A stretch of DNA of 64,000 nucleotides from Pseudogulbenkiania subflava DSM 22618 (GCF_900177275.1 NZ_FXAG01000026.1:1-64000); one strand, 5' to 3'; positions 36,350 to 46,704 are shown, numbered from the stretch's first letter. Notes: generated by a model from the letters alone, not told the origin. Made by a program: numbers and translations.

Positions 36350-37368
36350 TCGGCGGGATAGAGCGAAGTGAGAGGACGCGCGCGGCGCCAGAATTTCCAC
36401 AGGTCGTAACGGGCCACGTTGGCCGAAAAACCGGCTTGGCCATGCGTTGTCAGGGTGAGCTGGCTGATGCGGCCGGCCTTGAGGGCGGCCAACAGCGGCG
36501 CAAACCAGTCGGCCTCCAGTTGCATCAGCGCGTCACGCCAGCCCCAGGCGTCGCGGTACTGCGCCGGCGCCAACAGTCGGTCGAGGTGTAGCAGCGCGGC
36601 ATCCTCCCCGCGCAGTGCCTCGGCCAGGGCGTCAAAGGCAAACGGCACGCTGTCGGCGTGCTGCCCGGCCTGTTGCGCCAGCCCCTGCCAGGTGGGGTCG
36701 TCGCTGAACAGCCGTGCCGCCGGCGCCGTCGGCTGGGCCACCGCTTCGGCCTCGCCCCACAGCCAGACGCTGTTGACGCTCACCTCGCCCTGCGCCTCGC
36801 GCTGATCGTTGGTGGGGTGGGTGTAGAGCAGCATCTGCATCTCGTTGAGCCAGCGGCTCCACATCAGCCCGTTGCTGCCGCCCGGCAGGTGCTCGTTGAT
36901 GTTCTCCCCCACCGCGTCCATCAACGGGGTGAAACTGGCGCCGCTGGCGGCAGCCAGTCGAACGTACCAGCGCCCGGGTTGCGGTGCGTAGAAGGTCATG
37001 CCGTCCTCGGCAAAGTGCCGGTTCAGGCTCCCGACCAAGGCGTCGGCTTCGTGCTGCGCCAGGTTCATCACCCCGACGTCGGCCAGCAGCGCACGGTCGC
37101 GGTCGATGCGCACGTGCACCGGATCGGCGATCAGCCAGTGGCCGGTGGAAGCGTCCAGGCCGGCAGCGAGTGCGCCTTGGCGTGCAGGGGCGAGATGCGA
37201 GAGGCCGAAGCTCTGGGCGGTCAGCGCCGACAGGGAGGTCGGTGCGGCGTCGATCCGGGCGCGGCCGAGCAAGGTCGCCAGCGCCGGCAGCGCCAGCCCC
37301 TTGAGCACCTCGGCACCGTCGTGGGCGTCGAGCCAGCTCAAGCCAGGGGCGATCAGGGTCAGTTTCAT
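36346..37368 (-). CDS. Conserved hypothetical protein upstream of recJ
   Basis: A 340-residue soluble protein with no obvious motif that I can name securely. It begins MKLTLIAPGLSWLDAHDGAEVLKGL, which recalls proteins annotated as predicted phosphoglycerate mutase or alkaline-phosphatase-superfamily members found before recJ in Beta- and Gammaproteobacteria. Conserved-looking blocks are HWLIADPVHVRIDRDRALL, NEHLPGGSNGLMWSRWLNEMQMLLYTHPTNDQRE and WLWGEAE. The metal ligands of that superfamily are not evident, so enzyme activity is doubtful. It overlaps recJ by 4 bp. Confidence 0.7.
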   Translation of the reverse strand: MKLTLIAPGLSWLDAHDGAEVLKGLALPALATLLGRARIDAAPTSLSALTAQSFGLSHLAPARQGALAAGLDASTGHWLIADPVHVRIDRDRALLADVGVMNLAQHEADALVGSLNRHFAEDGMTFYAPQPGRWYVRLAAASGASFTPLMDAVGENINEHLPGGSNGLMWSRWLNEMQMLLYTHPTNDQREAQGEVSVNSVWLWGEAEAVAQPTAPAARLFSDDPTWQGLAQQAGQHADSVPFAFDALAEALRGEDAALLHLDRLLAPAQYRDAWGWRDALMQLEADWFAPLLAALKAGRISQLTLTTHGQAGFSANVARYDLWKFWRRARPLTSLYPAE

Positions 37369-37489
37369 CGAGCAGAATCCAGGTGGGAATGACGACGCCG
37401 CGCAGGGGCGCGGCGTCGGGGCGACAATTCAGCCAGACCCCATTGGGGTAAGCCGGTTTCAGTCAGCGAGCGAGCCAAGGCAGGTTGAG

Positions 37490-37620
37490 TGCCGCCGGAG
37501 CACAGGAACCGGGATGTACACGGAGTACATGAGGATTCCCAATCGGCTGAGCGCATCTAAAGATGCGCACGCAGTCCGCCGGCGCTCAGGATGCGAAGGC
37601 GTAGCCGCTTAATGAACGGC
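37490..37620. repeat. Palindrome-rich intergenic element, possible dispersed repeat
   Basis: Between tyrS and the recJ-linked gene lies a cluster of dyads. ATGTAC-ACGGA-GTACAT is at 37514-37530, and the tight hairpin GCGCATCT-AA-AGATGCGC is at 37551-37568. Related CCGCCGG/CCGCCGGC words flank them at about 37493 and 37575. The density of symmetric elements, with no coding pattern, resembles the REP-like or dispersed palindromic elements seen between genes. It may also end transcription of tyrS. Copies elsewhere could not be checked. Confidence 0.4.
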
Positions 37621-37623
37621 GAC

Positions 37624-38844
37624 TCAGGCCAGCGTCACGCGGGCAAACTTCCTCTTGCCCACCTGCAGCACCACGGTTACGCCGCGGTCCAGTTGCAGGC
37701 CCTTGTCTTCCACCTTCTCGCCGTCGATCTTGACGCCGCCCTGCTGGATCATGCGCAGTGCTTCCGAGGTCGATGCCACCAGCTGTGCCTCTTTCAGGAC
37801 GTTGCCGATCGCCATCGCCGCGCCGTCGAGGGTCACGGTCACTTCCGGCAGGTCGTCAGGAATGGCGTTCTTCTGGAAGCGCGCCTCGAAGTCGGTCAGC
37901 GCGTCGATGGCCGCCTGCTCGCTGTGGAAGCGGGCCACCAGTTCCTGTGCTAGCAGTACCTTGATGTCGCGCGGGTTGCGGCCCTCGGCCACTTCCTGCT
38001 TGAACTGGGCGATCTCGTCCAGCGGACGGAACGAGACCAGCTCGTAGTAGCGCCACATTAGCGTGTCGGAGATCGACATCACCTTGCCGAAGATCTCGTT
38101 GGCCGGCTCGGCGATGCCGATGTAGTTGCCGAGCGACTTGGACATCTTGTTGACGCCGTCCAGGCCCTCCAGCAGCGGCATCATGATGACGCATTGCGGC
38201 TTCTGGCCGTGCTGCTGTTGCAGGGTGCGGCCCATCAGCAGGTTGAACTTCTGGTCGGTGCCGCCCAGCTCGATGTCAGCCTGCATCGCCACCGAATCGT
38301 AGCCCTGCATCAGCGGGTACATGAATTCGTGGATGGCGATCGGCTGGTTGCCGTAGAAGCGCTTGTTGAAGTCGTCGCGCTCCAGCATGCGGGCCACGGT
38401 CGAGCCGGCCGCAAGGCGCAGCATGCCGGCGGCGCCCAGCTCGCCCAGCCACGTGGAGTTGAAGCAGATCTCGGTCTTGGCCGGGTCAAGGATCTTGTAC
38501 ACCTGTTCGGCGTAGGTCTTGGCGTTGATCTGAATCTGTTCGGGCGTCAGCGGCGGACGGGTGGTGTTCTTGCCGGACGGGTCGCCGATCATGCCGGTGA
38601 AGTCGCCGATCAGGAACATGATGCGGTGGCCCAGGTCCTGCAGCTGACGCATCTTGGTCAACACCACAGTGTGGCCCAGGTGCAGATCGGGAGCGGTCGG
38701 GTCGAAGCCGGCCTTGACGCGCAGCGGGCGGTTTTCCTTCAGTTTCGCGATCAGTTCCGCTTCGATCAGCACCTCTTCGGCGCCGCGCTTGATGACGGCG
38801 AGAGCGTCGTCGATGGAAATGTCCGGACGTGCAACGGTGGTCAT
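37624..38844 (-). CDS. tyrS: Tyrosyl-tRNA synthetase
   Basis: A 406-residue class I aminoacyl-tRNA synthetase of the TyrRS type. The HIGH-like motif is HLGHTVVL (preceded by [11 protein letters not shown]), and the KMSKS motif is KMSKS exactly ([14 protein letters not shown]). A C-terminal S4-like RNA-binding domain ends the chain ([32 protein letters not shown]). ATG 38844 ([10 protein letters not shown]) gives normal length, with AAGGA upstream; ATG 38886 is in frame but unsupported. It is divergent from the endopeptidase gene. Confidence 0.96.
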   Translation of the reverse strand: MTTVARPDISIDDALAVIKRGAEEVLIEAELIAKLKENRPLRVKAGFDPTAPDLHLGHTVVLTKMRQLQDLGHRIMFLIGDFTGMIGDPSGKNTTRPPLTPEQIQINAKTYAEQVYKILDPAKTEICFNSTWLGELGAAGMLRLAAGSTVARMLERDDFNKRFYGNQPIAIHEFMYPLMQGYDSVAMQADIELGGTDQKFNLLMGRTLQQQHGQKPQCVIMMPLLEGLDGVNKMSKSLGNYIGIAEPANEIFGKVMSISDTLMWRYYELVSFRPLDEIAQFKQEVAEGRNPRDIKVLLAQELVARFHSEQAAIDALTDFEARFQKNAIPDDLPEVTVTLDGAAMAIGNVLKEAQLVASTSEALRMIQQGGVKIDGEKVEDKGLQLDRGVTVVLQVGKRKFARVTLA

Positions 38845-39087
38845 TCGGTGATCCTTGTTACCTGTAATTTCCGCCGGTTTCTCCACTGGGAAAATGCGAT
38901 ATGTCCCTGTTTTATCTGGAGATTAGGGTTCACCCGGCAGGGGGCATCTGTTAGTATGCGCGCTTTGCCCCGGAACTCATCGTGTTCGCCGGGGGACCAA
39001 GGCGAGGTTGGCCGACAAGGCCCTTCGCGTTGGCATACTGAATTTACGCAAGGCAGGAAACGCTTCCTGCCCAGACTCTAGAGAACA
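38845..39087. promoter_or_regulatory. Divergent tyrS / endopeptidase promoter region
   Basis: This 243-nt gap must carry promoters for both tyrS and the M23 peptidase gene. Just before the peptidase start is a perfect hairpin, GGCAGGAA (39052-39059) with TTCCTGCC (39064-39071), lying 16 nt from the ATG and thus in the messenger leader. No T-box or similar riboswitch signature is visible in the tyrS leader. Confidence 0.4.
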
Positions 39088-40425
39088 ATGGATTATCGCA
39101 AACTGCTCAAGTTACCGCAAAGTTGTGTGCATCGCCTGATGAATCACCATCTGAGCTGGCTCGGCCTGGCCGCTTCCCTGCCCCTGTTCGGCGTGGTGAC
39201 GGCGTTTGCCGTGGCCGGCAACGGTGATCAGCCCGAGCCGCCGCACGTCGATGTGGAAACCGTCACCCAGCGCCTGGCATTACCCGTCTACACCTCCAGC
39301 ATCAGCACCACGCCCTACTGGCGTGATGAACAGGTCCAGCGCGGCGACACCCTCGGGCGGCTGCTCAACCGCCTTGGTGTCGGCAACGGCGAAGCCCAGC
39401 GCTTCCTCAATTCCAGCCCGCTGTCGAAGAACCTGCTCAAGCTCAAGGACGGTCAGACCCTCTCGGTGCAGACCAACGACGCCGGCGAACTGTTTGGCCT
39501 GCGTTTCCTGAACGACGATGAAAACGGCGAACAGGTCATGGTCGCCATTGAAAAGGCCAATGGCCAATGGCGTGCCAGTGCCGATCCGCTGGAAACCCAG
39601 ACCATCCAGTCGATGCGCTCGATCGACATCGAGTCCGATGGCGTCGGCGCGGTCCTGTCCCGCGCCGGAGTGCCGCCAGAGATTCGTGCCCAGCTTAACG
39701 AAATCTTTACCGACCGCTTCGAGCTCGCCAGTCTGAAACAGGGTGACCGCATCAACCTGGTATTCGAAAGCCTGCTGTTCAACGGCTCGCCGATCGCCAA
39801 CGGCAACCTGCTGGCAGCCGAGGTCGAGCACGGCGGGCAGAGTTACCGTGCCTATTACTTCGCCCACGACAGCGAATCCGGTGCCTACTACGACGAAAAC
39901 GGCAATCCGATCAAGAAAGGCTTCAACGAACAGCCGGTGCGCGGTGCGCGCATCAGTTCCGGTTACGGCATGCGCTACCACCCGGTATTGCACTCGCTGC
40001 GCATGCACAAGGGGGTGGACTACGCCGCCGTCACCGGCACGCCGATCGTCGCTCCGGCCGACGGCATCGTCGCCACCGCCGAGACCGAGAACGGCTACGG
40101 CAACGTCGTCGTCATCCGTCACAGCGCCAAGATGTCGACGCTATACGGCCACATGAGCCGCTTTGCGCCGGGCATGCATGCCGGCAAAAGCGTCAAGGCG
40201 GGCGATCTGATCGGTTACGTTGGCTCCACCGGCCGTTCCACCGGCCCGCACCTGCATTTCGAGGTGCGCATCAACAACGAAGCGGTCGACCCGTCCACCG
40301 CGGCGCTGCCGACACCGGGCCTCTCCGCCCAGCAACGCTTGGCCTTCCGCCAAAGCAGCGTTAAGCTTTCTGCCAACCTCAAGCTACTGCGAGAGCTGCC
40401 GGTAACGGTAGCCCAACTGGACTGA
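39088..40425 (+). CDS. M23-family murein DD-endopeptidase, MepM-like
   Basis: A 445-residue membrane-anchored peptidase. An N-terminal hydrophobic segment (SWLGLAASLPLFGVVTAFAVAG) is followed by an OapA/LysM-like domain (VQRGDTLGRLLNRLGVGNGEAQRFL). The LytM catalytic domain has zinc ligands in HKGVDYA (H and D) and PHLHFEVR (final H of HLH). MepM cleaves D-Ala-mDAP crosslinks so that new murein strands can be inserted. The stop overlaps the anmK start (TGATG), so incision and muropeptide recycling are coupled. Confidence 0.92.
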   Translation: MDYRKLLKLPQSCVHRLMNHHLSWLGLAASLPLFGVVTAFAVAGNGDQPEPPHVDVETVTQRLALPVYTSSISTTPYWRDEQVQRGDTLGRLLNRLGVGNGEAQRFLNSSPLSKNLLKLKDGQTLSVQTNDAGELFGLRFLNDDENGEQVMVAIEKANGQWRASADPLETQTIQSMRSIDIESDGVGAVLSRAGVPPEIRAQLNEIFTDRFELASLKQGDRINLVFESLLFNGSPIANGNLLAAEVEHGGQSYRAYYFAHDSESGAYYDENGNPIKKGFNEQPVRGARISSGYGMRYHPVLHSLRMHKGVDYAAVTGTPIVAPADGIVATAETENGYGNVVVIRHSAKMSTLYGHMSRFAPGMHAGKSVKAGDLIGYVGSTGRSTGPHLHFEVRINNEAVDPSTAALPTPGLSAQQRLAFRQSSVKLSANLKLLRELPVTVAQLD

Positions 40426-41522
40426 TGACTGAACGCTATATCGGACTGATGTCGGGCACCAGCCTCGACGGGGTCGACGCGGTGCTGGCCACCTTCGACG
40501 ACGACGGCAACTGCAACGTGACTGTCGATTTCTTCGTACCCTACCCCGCGCTGGTGCGCGACGCCGTGCTGGCCTTGCAGCCCGCCGACGGTAACGAACT
40601 GGACCGGGCTGCGCGCCTGGGCAACACCCTGGCCGGGTTGTACGCCGAAGCCGTGCGAGGCGTGCTGGATACGGGGGGGCTGAGTGCCGCCGATATCACC
40701 GCCATCGGTTGCCACGGCCAGACCATCCGTCATGCCCCGCACGCCGGTTACACCCTGCAGATCGGCAATCTCGCCGGTCTGGCCGAAGCCACCGGTATCG
40801 ATGTCTGCGGTGACTTCCGTAGCCGCGACATCGCCGCCGGCGGACACGGCGCGCCGCTGGTTCCTGCCTTCCACGAGGCGCTGTTTGCGCATCCGGAACA
40901 GGCCCACGCCATCGTCAATATCGGCGGCATCAGCAACCTGACCCGGCTCGATCCCGTGCAGCCGGTCATCGGCTTCGACTGTGGTCCCGGCAATATCCTG
41001 ATGGACGCCTGGTGTCATCGTCATACCGGTGCCCGTTTCGACCAGAGCGGCGGCTGGGCGGCGTCCGGCCAGGTCGATGCCACGCTGTTGGAAAGCCTGC
41101 TGGCCGAGCCGTTCTTCGCTGTGGAACCGCCCAAGAGCACCGGCCGGGACCTGTTTGATCTGACCTGGCTGGATGCCCACCTCGCCGGATCCGAACTGGC
41201 TCCGGCCGACGTCCAGGCTACCCTGCTGGAACTGACCGCGGTCAGCATTGCCGACGCTGTCGAGCGTTGGGCGCCTACCGCCTCCTCGGTCTACGTCTGC
41301 GGCGGTGGCGCCATGAACGATCGCCTGATGGCGCGGTTGGCCGAAGCCTTGCCGGGACGCCAGCTCTCCACCACCGCCGTGCTAGGCTTGCCGGTACATC
41401 AGGTCGAAGCCGCCGCCTTTGCCTGGCTGGCGCGCCAGCTGATCCATCGCGAACCGGGCAATCTGGCCGCAGTAACGGGCGCGCGCGGTCCGCGCGTGCT
41501 GGGTGCGATCTATCCGCGCTAG
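40425..41522 (+). CDS. anmK: Anhydro-N-acetylmuramic acid kinase
   Basis: A 365-residue AnmK. The N-terminal phosphate loop is GLMSGTSLDGVDAVL; GCHGQTIRH and GDFRSRDIAAGGHGAPLVP are family blocks, with IVNIGGISNLT and FDCGPGNILMDAW further on. It phosphorylates 1,6-anhydro-MurNAc from murein turnover with hydrolysis of the anhydro ring, feeding MurQ. The gene begins inside the stop codon of the endopeptidase gene, the common order in Betaproteobacteria. Confidence 0.96.
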   Translation: MTERYIGLMSGTSLDGVDAVLATFDDDGNCNVTVDFFVPYPALVRDAVLALQPADGNELDRAARLGNTLAGLYAEAVRGVLDTGGLSAADITAIGCHGQTIRHAPHAGYTLQIGNLAGLAEATGIDVCGDFRSRDIAAGGHGAPLVPAFHEALFAHPEQAHAIVNIGGISNLTRLDPVQPVIGFDCGPGNILMDAWCHRHTGARFDQSGGWAASGQVDATLLESLLAEPFFAVEPPKSTGRDLFDLTWLDAHLAGSELAPADVQATLLELTAVSIADAVERWAPTASSVYVCGGGAMNDRLMARLAEALPGRQLSTTAVLGLPVHQVEAAAFAWLARQLIHREPGNLAAVTGARGPRVLGAIYPR

Positions 41523-41739
41523 TGTCGGGCCCTGCTGTCTGTCACTTCTATGAGATAGGCAATCGGCACGCCGCCGCTCCTCCGTCAAACAATGGGGTGG
41601 CGGTGGTCCCGGCATGGCGCTTCAATGCGCCCGCTGCGTCGTTTCAAATGTCATGACTGTCCGTGCTGCCTGGGCTCGGAGGCATTGGCCTGCTCGACGC
41701 GGGCTCAACGCCGCAATACGAATCCGCGCCGGCTCGGGC

Positions 41740-41745
41740 TATAAT
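41740..41745 (+). promoter_or_regulatory. Consensus -10 box upstream of ftsK
   Basis: TATAAT lies 31 nt before the ftsK ATG in the 254-nt gap after anmK. The -35 region at the right distance (about 41717-41722, TACGAA) is poor, so an activator or a weak promoter is likely. The rest of the gap shows no clear gene or terminator. Confidence 0.5.
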
Positions 41746-41776
41746 CTCCCACTGTCATCGCCTTCCCAGAGAAAAA

Positions 41777-44077
41777 ATGCGACTTTTCAAGCGAAAGGCC
41801 GTCGTCAAGAATAATTCGACCCCGCTCCCTCCCCGTCTCGTCAGCCTGTTGCGCGAGGCCTGGTGGTTATTGATGGCGGTGGCCGCGGTATACCTCGTCC
41901 TTATCCTAGCCAGTTACTCGCCGCACGACCCATCCTGGTCGCACAGTTCACCAGACCCTTCGGTGCGCAACTACGGCGGCGCCTTCGGTGCCTGGGTCTC
42001 GGACCTGATGCTCTATCTATTTGGTCTCTCCGCCTGGTGGGTGGTGGTGTTCTGTCTGGTGGCTATCAGTTGGGGCTACAAGCGCATCGAAACGCTAGGG
42101 CTGCGCCTCAATCCGATGACCGTCGCCGCCATCGCCGGCTTCTTCATGCTGCTTTTGGCCAGTGCCGGGCTGGAAGGCCTGTTCCTGGCTGGCAAGGCAC
42201 TCCGGCTGCCGCTTGCTGCCGGCGGCATGCTGGGGCACTTTTTCGGCAATGCCGCTTCTCGCGCCTTTGGCCTTCCCGGCGCCACGTTGCTGCTGTCGGT
42301 GTTAGGCGCCATCGGCCTGTCCCTGTTTACCGGCCTGTCGTGGCTCGACCTGATGGAGCGGATCGGTACCGCCATCGAAGAGAACGCTCTCAAAGCGTGG
42401 TACGCCTGGCAGGCGCGCAAGGACCGCGAAATCGGACGCGAAGTAGCGCAACAGCGCGAAAACAAGGTCACCACCGAAAAGAAAAAAGCCGAAGAAAAAC
42501 CGCCGGTGCGTATCGAGCCGCCGGTGCTTGAGGTACCCGTCTCGCCCAAGGTGCAAAAACCGGTGCAACAATCGTTGTTCTCAGCGCCGGGTGATGGCGA
42601 ACTGCCGGGACTGGCACTGCTGGAGCCGCCCAAGGAGCAGACTGAGTCGGTATCGCAGGAAACGGTCGAGTACACCTCGCGCCTGATCGAACGCAAGCTG
42701 GCCGACTTCGGCGTCGAAGTGAAGGTCATCGCCGCCTACCCGGGGCCGGTGATCACGCGCTACGAAATTGAACCGGCCGTGGGCGTCAAGGGGGCCCAGA
42801 TCGTCAACCTGATGAAGGACTTGGCGCGGGCCCTGTCGCTGGTCTCCATCCGTGTGGTGGAAACCATTCCCGGCAAGACCTACATGGGATTGGAGTTGCC
42901 CAACCCGAAACGTCAGATCGTCCGTCTGTCGGAGATCATCGGCTCGGAAACCTACCAGAACCTCACCTCGCGCCTGACCATGGCGCTGGGCAAGGACATC
43001 GCCGGCCAGCCGATCTCGGCCGATCTGGCCAAGATGCCGCACGTGCTGGTGGCGGGCACCACGGGGTCGGGTAAATCGGTCGCCATCAACGCCATGATCC
43101 TGTCGCTGCTGTACAAGGCGACGCCGCGTGAAGTGCGCCTGATCATGGTCGATCCGAAAATGCTCGAACTGTCGATCTACGAAGGCATTCCGCATCTGCT
43201 GGCGCCCGTGGTCACCGACATGAAGCAGGCTGCCAACGCACTCAACTGGTGCGTGGCCGAGATGGAAAAGCGCTACAAGCTGATGTCCAAGCTCGGCGTG
43301 CGCAACCTCGCCGGCTACAACCAGAAGATCAAGGACGCCGACAAGGCCGGGCAGAAGATCCCGAACCCGTTCTCGCTGACACCCGAAACGCCCGAGCCGC
43401 TGGAGACGCTGCCGCTCATCGTCGTGGTCATCGACGAACTGGCCGACCTGATGATGGTCGCCGGCAAGAAGATTGAAGAACTGATTGCGCGTCTCGCGCA
43501 AAAGGCCCGCGCCGCCGGCATTCACCTCATCCTGGCCACCCAGCGTCCGTCGGTGGACGTCATTACCGGCCTCATCAAGGCGAATATCCCGACCCGCATC
43601 GCGTTCCAGGTCTCGAGCAAGATCGACTCGCGAACCATTCTCGACCAGATGGGCGCCGAGGCGCTGCTGGGTCAGGGGGACATGCTCTATCTGCCGCCGG
43701 GCACCGGTTACCCGCTACGGGTACACGGCGCCTTCGTCGCCGATGACGAAGTGCATCAGGTTGTGGAGTATCTCAAGACCACCGGCGAGCCCGACTACGT
43801 CGAAGGCATCCTCTCCGGCCAGGCAGAAAGCGACGACGGCAGTGGATTCGATGCGTCTGGCGGCGGCGAAGGGGGCGAAGCCGATGCCCTCTATGACGAG
43901 GCCGTGGCCATCGTGTTGAAAACCCGCAAGGCGTCGATTTCCTCTGTACAGCGCCACCTGCGTATCGGCTATAACCGCGCCGCCCGCCTGATCGAGCAGA
44001 TGGAAAGCGCCGGCCTGGTCTCGCCGATGGAAACCAACGGCAATCGCTCCGTGCTGGTTCCCGCCAGGGACGACTGA
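41777..44077 (+). CDS. ftsK: DNA translocase FtsK
   Basis: A 766-residue FtsK/SpoIIIE protein. Four N-terminal membrane helices (about residues 25-190) and a short charged linker ([18 protein letters not shown]) come first. The RecA-like motor has Walker A GTTGSGKS and Walker [15 protein letters not shown]-terminal gamma winged helix ends the chain ([34 protein letters not shown]). It pumps chromosome ends towards dif and activates XerCD at the septum. The linker is short compared with E. coli. The start [10 protein letters not shown] is preferred on alignment; the ribosome site AGAGAAAA is weak. Confidence 0.95.
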   Translation: MRLFKRKAVVKNNSTPLPPRLVSLLREAWWLLMAVAAVYLVLILASYSPHDPSWSHSSPDPSVRNYGGAFGAWVSDLMLYLFGLSAWWVVVFCLVAISWGYKRIETLGLRLNPMTVAAIAGFFMLLLASAGLEGLFLAGKALRLPLAAGGMLGHFFGNAASRAFGLPGATLLLSVLGAIGLSLFTGLSWLDLMERIGTAIEENALKAWYAWQARKDREIGREVAQQRENKVTTEKKKAEEKPPVRIEPPVLEVPVSPKVQKPVQQSLFSAPGDGELPGLALLEPPKEQTESVSQETVEYTSRLIERKLADFGVEVKVIAAYPGPVITRYEIEPAVGVKGAQIVNLMKDLARALSLVSIRVVETIPGKTYMGLELPNPKRQIVRLSEIIGSETYQNLTSRLTMALGKDIAGQPISADLAKMPHVLVAGTTGSGKSVAINAMILSLLYKATPREVRLIMVDPKMLELSIYEGIPHLLAPVVTDMKQAANALNWCVAEMEKRYKLMSKLGVRNLAGYNQKIKDADKAGQKIPNPFSLTPETPEPLETLPLIVVVIDELADLMMVAGKKIEELIARLAQKARAAGIHLILATQRPSVDVITGLIKANIPTRIAFQVSSKIDSRTILDQMGAEALLGQGDMLYLPPGTGYPLRVHGAFVADDEVHQVVEYLKTTGEPDYVEGILSGQAESDDGSGFDASGGGEGGEADALYDEAVAIVLKTRKASISSVQRHLRIGYNRAARLIEQMESAGLVSPMETNGNRSVLVPARDD

Positions 44078-44091
44078 TTCACCCCAGCCTG

Positions 44092-44124
44092 ACGGCAGCC
44101 GCCTTACCCGGCTGCCGTTTTTTT
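44092..44124 (+). terminator. Rho-independent terminator of ftsK
   Basis: ACGGCAGCCG (44092-44101) pairs with CGGCTGCCGT (44109-44118) and is followed by T7. It begins 14 nt after the ftsK stop. Confidence 0.88.
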
Positions 44125-44168
44125 GTCTGCTGCCTTTTGTGCCTACTGCTACCCCTTAAGGACACACC

Positions 44169-45257
44169 ATGTCCCTCTACAACAAAGAACCCGCCTTTCA
44201 GCACGACTACACTCCCAAGACCGGTGTGTTGCTGCTCAACCTGGGTACGCCGGACGCGCCCACCGGCAAGGCCCTGCGTCCCTATCTCAAGCAATTCCTG
44301 TCCGATCCGCGAGTGGTCGAACTCCCCCGCGCCTTGTGGTGGCTGATTCTCAACGGCATCATCCTCAACACCCGACCGCGCAAGTCGGCAGAAAAATATG
44401 CGGCGATCTGGGGCAAGGAAGGCTCTCCCCTGCTCGCCCATACGCAGCGCCAAACCAAGCTGTTGCGCGGTTACCTGGGCGAGAACGGGCACCGCAACCT
44501 GGTCGTCGATTTCGCCATGCGCTATGGCTTCCCTTCCGTAGAGCAGGTCATCACCGGCATGCGCAGTCAAGGGGTGGAGCGTCTCCTGGTCGTGCCGCTT
44601 TACCCTCAGTACGCCGCCTCTTCCAGTGCCACCGCGCTCGATGACGTGTTCCGCACCCTGATGAAGTTGCGCAACATGCCCGAGTTGCGCACGGTGCGAC
44701 ATTTTCACGATGATCCCGGCTATATCCGCGCCCTGGCGGAGCAGGTTCGGGCGCACTGGCAGCGGCATGGTCGTGCTGACAAGCTGGTCATGAGTTTTCA
44801 TGGCGTGCCGCGCTTTACCCTGGACAAGGGAGATCCCTATCACTGCGAGTGTCAAAAGACCGGGCGTTTGCTGGCGGAGGAACTGGGGCTGGGCAAGGAT
44901 CAGTACGTTGTCTGTTTCCAGAGCCGTTTCGGCCGGGCTGAATGGCTGAAGCCCTACACCTCGGAAGTGCTGGCCCAGTTGGGAAAAAACCATACTGCTC
45001 GGGTCGACGTCATCTGCCCCGGGTTCGTCTCCGATTGCCTGGAAACCCTCGAGGAAATGGCGATGGAAGGCAAGGAAACCTTTCTGACCCATGGGGGCGG
45101 CGAATACCGCTATATCCCCTGTCTTAACGACAGCCCGCAATGGATTGCGGCATTGGCTGGCCTGGTCGAGAAGAACCTTGCCGGTTGGGAGTCACTCGCT
45201 GCCGAGCCGGCCGAGCAACGGCTGCTTCGGGCCAGGAGTATTGGCGCCACCAAGTAG
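44169..45257 (+). CDS. hemH: Ferrochelatase
   Basis: A 362-residue HemH that inserts ferrous iron into protoporphyrin IX, the last step of protohaem synthesis. Family blocks are [40 protein letters not shown], the catalytic-site [32 protein letters not shown] and [18 protein letters not shown]-terminal glutamate-rich helix ([19 protein letters not shown]) contributes metal ligands. It is flanked by the ftsK terminator and the next gene's promoter, so it is probably monocistronic. Confidence 0.96.
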   Translation: MSLYNKEPAFQHDYTPKTGVLLLNLGTPDAPTGKALRPYLKQFLSDPRVVELPRALWWLILNGIILNTRPRKSAEKYAAIWGKEGSPLLAHTQRQTKLLRGYLGENGHRNLVVDFAMRYGFPSVEQVITGMRSQGVERLLVVPLYPQYAASSSATALDDVFRTLMKLRNMPELRTVRHFHDDPGYIRALAEQVRAHWQRHGRADKLVMSFHGVPRFTLDKGDPYHCECQKTGRLLAEELGLGKDQYVVCFQSRFGRAEWLKPYTSEVLAQLGKNHTARVDVICPGFVSDCLETLEEMAMEGKETFLTHGGGEYRYIPCLNDSPQWIAALAGLVEKNLAGWESLAAEPAEQRLLRARSIGATK

Positions 45258-45304
45258 CCGAGTCCTGCCTGTTTATTTTTGTCGGATTTGTGTCATTCAG
45301 TTCG

Positions 45305-45333
45305 TTGACAGGGTGAAAGTGCCTGCGCATAAT
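45305..45333 (+). promoter_or_regulatory. Strong sigma-70 promoter of the Liv-type binding lipoprotein
   Basis: TTGACA (45305-45310) and CATAAT (45328-45333) are separated by 17 bp. The -35 is perfect and the -10 matches five of six positions. It leaves a leader of about 85 nt before the ATG at 45427, with AGGGG as ribosome site. It suits a high-abundance periplasmic binding protein. Confidence 0.8.
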
Positions 45334-45426
45334 CATTTGCAGCTGGGAGCTATTCCAAAAGAATAGACCTGCCGGTAAACATATAGATCGCTAAATCTAC
45401 ATAGATAAGATCAGGGGAAATCGAAC

Positions 45427-46659
45427 ATGAACAAATACGCTCGTCTGAGCCTCATCGCTGCTGCTGCCGTTACGCTGGTTGCTTGCGGCAAGCAAGAACA
45501 AAAAGCCGCTGAAGGCGGCGCTTCTGCCCCGCAAGCGGAAGCCAGCGGTCAAACCGTTGTCAAGATCGGCCAAGTTTCTCCGATGACCGGCCCGATCTCC
45601 CACCTGGGCAAAGACAACGAATTCGGCGCACAACTGGCTATCGAAGACCTGAATGCCGAAGGCATCGAAGTCGGCGGCAAGAAAGTCAAGTTCGAACTGG
45701 TTTCCGAAGACGACCAAGGCGACCCGAAAATCGGCACCCAGGTTGCTCAGCGCCTGGTCGACGCCGGTGTGGTCGGCGTTGTTGGTCACCTGAACTCCGG
45801 CACCACCATCCCGGCCTCCAAGATCTACTCTGATGCTGGCATCCCGCAGATTTCCCCGTCTGCCACCAACCCCGACTACACCAAGCAAGGCTTCAAGACC
45901 ACCTTCCGCGTCATCGCCAACGATGTGCAGCAAGGCACCGCTCTTGGCCAGTTTGCCGCCGATGGCCTGAAAGCCAAGAAAGTCGCCATCATCGATGACC
46001 GTACCGCGTACGGTCAGGGTCTGGCCGACGAATTCGAGAAGGCCGTCAAGGGCAAGGGTGTCAATGTGGTGAAGCGCGAATTCACCACCAACACCGCCAC
46101 CGACTTCAACGCCATCCTCACCTCGATCAAGGCCACCCAGCCTGACGTGGTATTCTACGGCGGCATGGACGCCCAGGCTGGCCCGTTGGCCAAGCAGATG
46201 AAGCGCTTGGGTATCAAGGCCAAACTGATGGGTGGCGATGGCTGGCAGACTCCGGAATTCATCAAGCTGGCCGGCGATGCTTCCGAAGGCCAACTGGCTT
46301 CCAGCTGCGGCGTGCCGCGTGACAAGATGCCGGGCTTTGCCGAATTCGATAAGAAGTTCAAGGCCAAGTTCAACACCGAAGTGCAGATCTACGCTCCGTA
46401 CGAGTACGATGCCGTTCGTGTTCTGGTCGACTCCATGAAGCGTGCCGGCTCGACCGATCCGAAGAAATACCTGGCTGAAGTGGGCAAGACCAGCTACACC
46501 GGTGTAACCGGCAAGATCTCGTTCGACGACAAGGGCGACATCAAGAACGGCGCGGTGACTGTTTACCAGGTCAAGAATGGCAAGTGGGAAGTGGTCTCCA
46601 CCGTGGGTGGCGAACCGGTTGCCGCCGCTGCTGCTCCGGCTGCCAGCGCCGCCCAGTAA
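45427..46659 (+). CDS. Branched-chain amino acid ABC substrate-binding lipoprotein
   Basis: A 410-residue type I (Liv/Leu-Ile-Val family) binding protein. The signal peptide ends in a lipobox (LVACGK), so it is a lipoprotein, followed by a flexible Ala/Glu linker. Family blocks are IGQVSPMTGPISHLGKDNEFGAQLAIEDLN, GVVGHLNSGTTIPASKIY and RVIANDVQQGTALGQFA. The Ala-rich C-terminal tail is unusual for LivJ but harmless. It stands alone between a strong promoter and a strong terminator; permease and ATPase genes must lie elsewhere. Real ligand may be another amino acid. Confidence 0.92.
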   Translation: MNKYARLSLIAAAAVTLVACGKQEQKAAEGGASAPQAEASGQTVVKIGQVSPMTGPISHLGKDNEFGAQLAIEDLNAEGIEVGGKKVKFELVSEDDQGDPKIGTQVAQRLVDAGVVGVVGHLNSGTTIPASKIYSDAGIPQISPSATNPDYTKQGFKTTFRVIANDVQQGTALGQFAADGLKAKKVAIIDDRTAYGQGLADEFEKAVKGKGVNVVKREFTTNTATDFNAILTSIKATQPDVVFYGGMDAQAGPLAKQMKRLGIKAKLMGGDGWQTPEFIKLAGDASEGQLASSCGVPRDKMPGFAEFDKKFKAKFNTEVQIYAPYEYDAVRVLVDSMKRAGSTDPKKYLAEVGKTSYTGVTGKISFDDKGDIKNGAVTVYQVKNGKWEVVSTVGGEPVAAAAAPAASAAQ

Positions 46660-46677
46660 TCGATTCCTGCAAGTTAA

Positions 46678-46704
46678 AACGGCGCCTTCGGCGCCGTTTT
46701 TTTT
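46678..46704. terminator. Bidirectional terminator between the Liv binding protein and enoyl-CoA hydratase genes
   Basis: AACGGCGCC (46678-46686) pairs with GGCGCCGTT (46690-46698) around TTC, followed by a T8 run on the plus strand (46697-46704). On the minus strand it is followed by TTTTAAC, so it can serve both convergent genes. Confidence 0.88.

Noticed and set aside
42581-43525. A 314-codon minus-strand open frame inside ftsK
   Set aside because: It is antisense to the FtsK motor domain, with His/Gln/Arg-rich composition and no start context.
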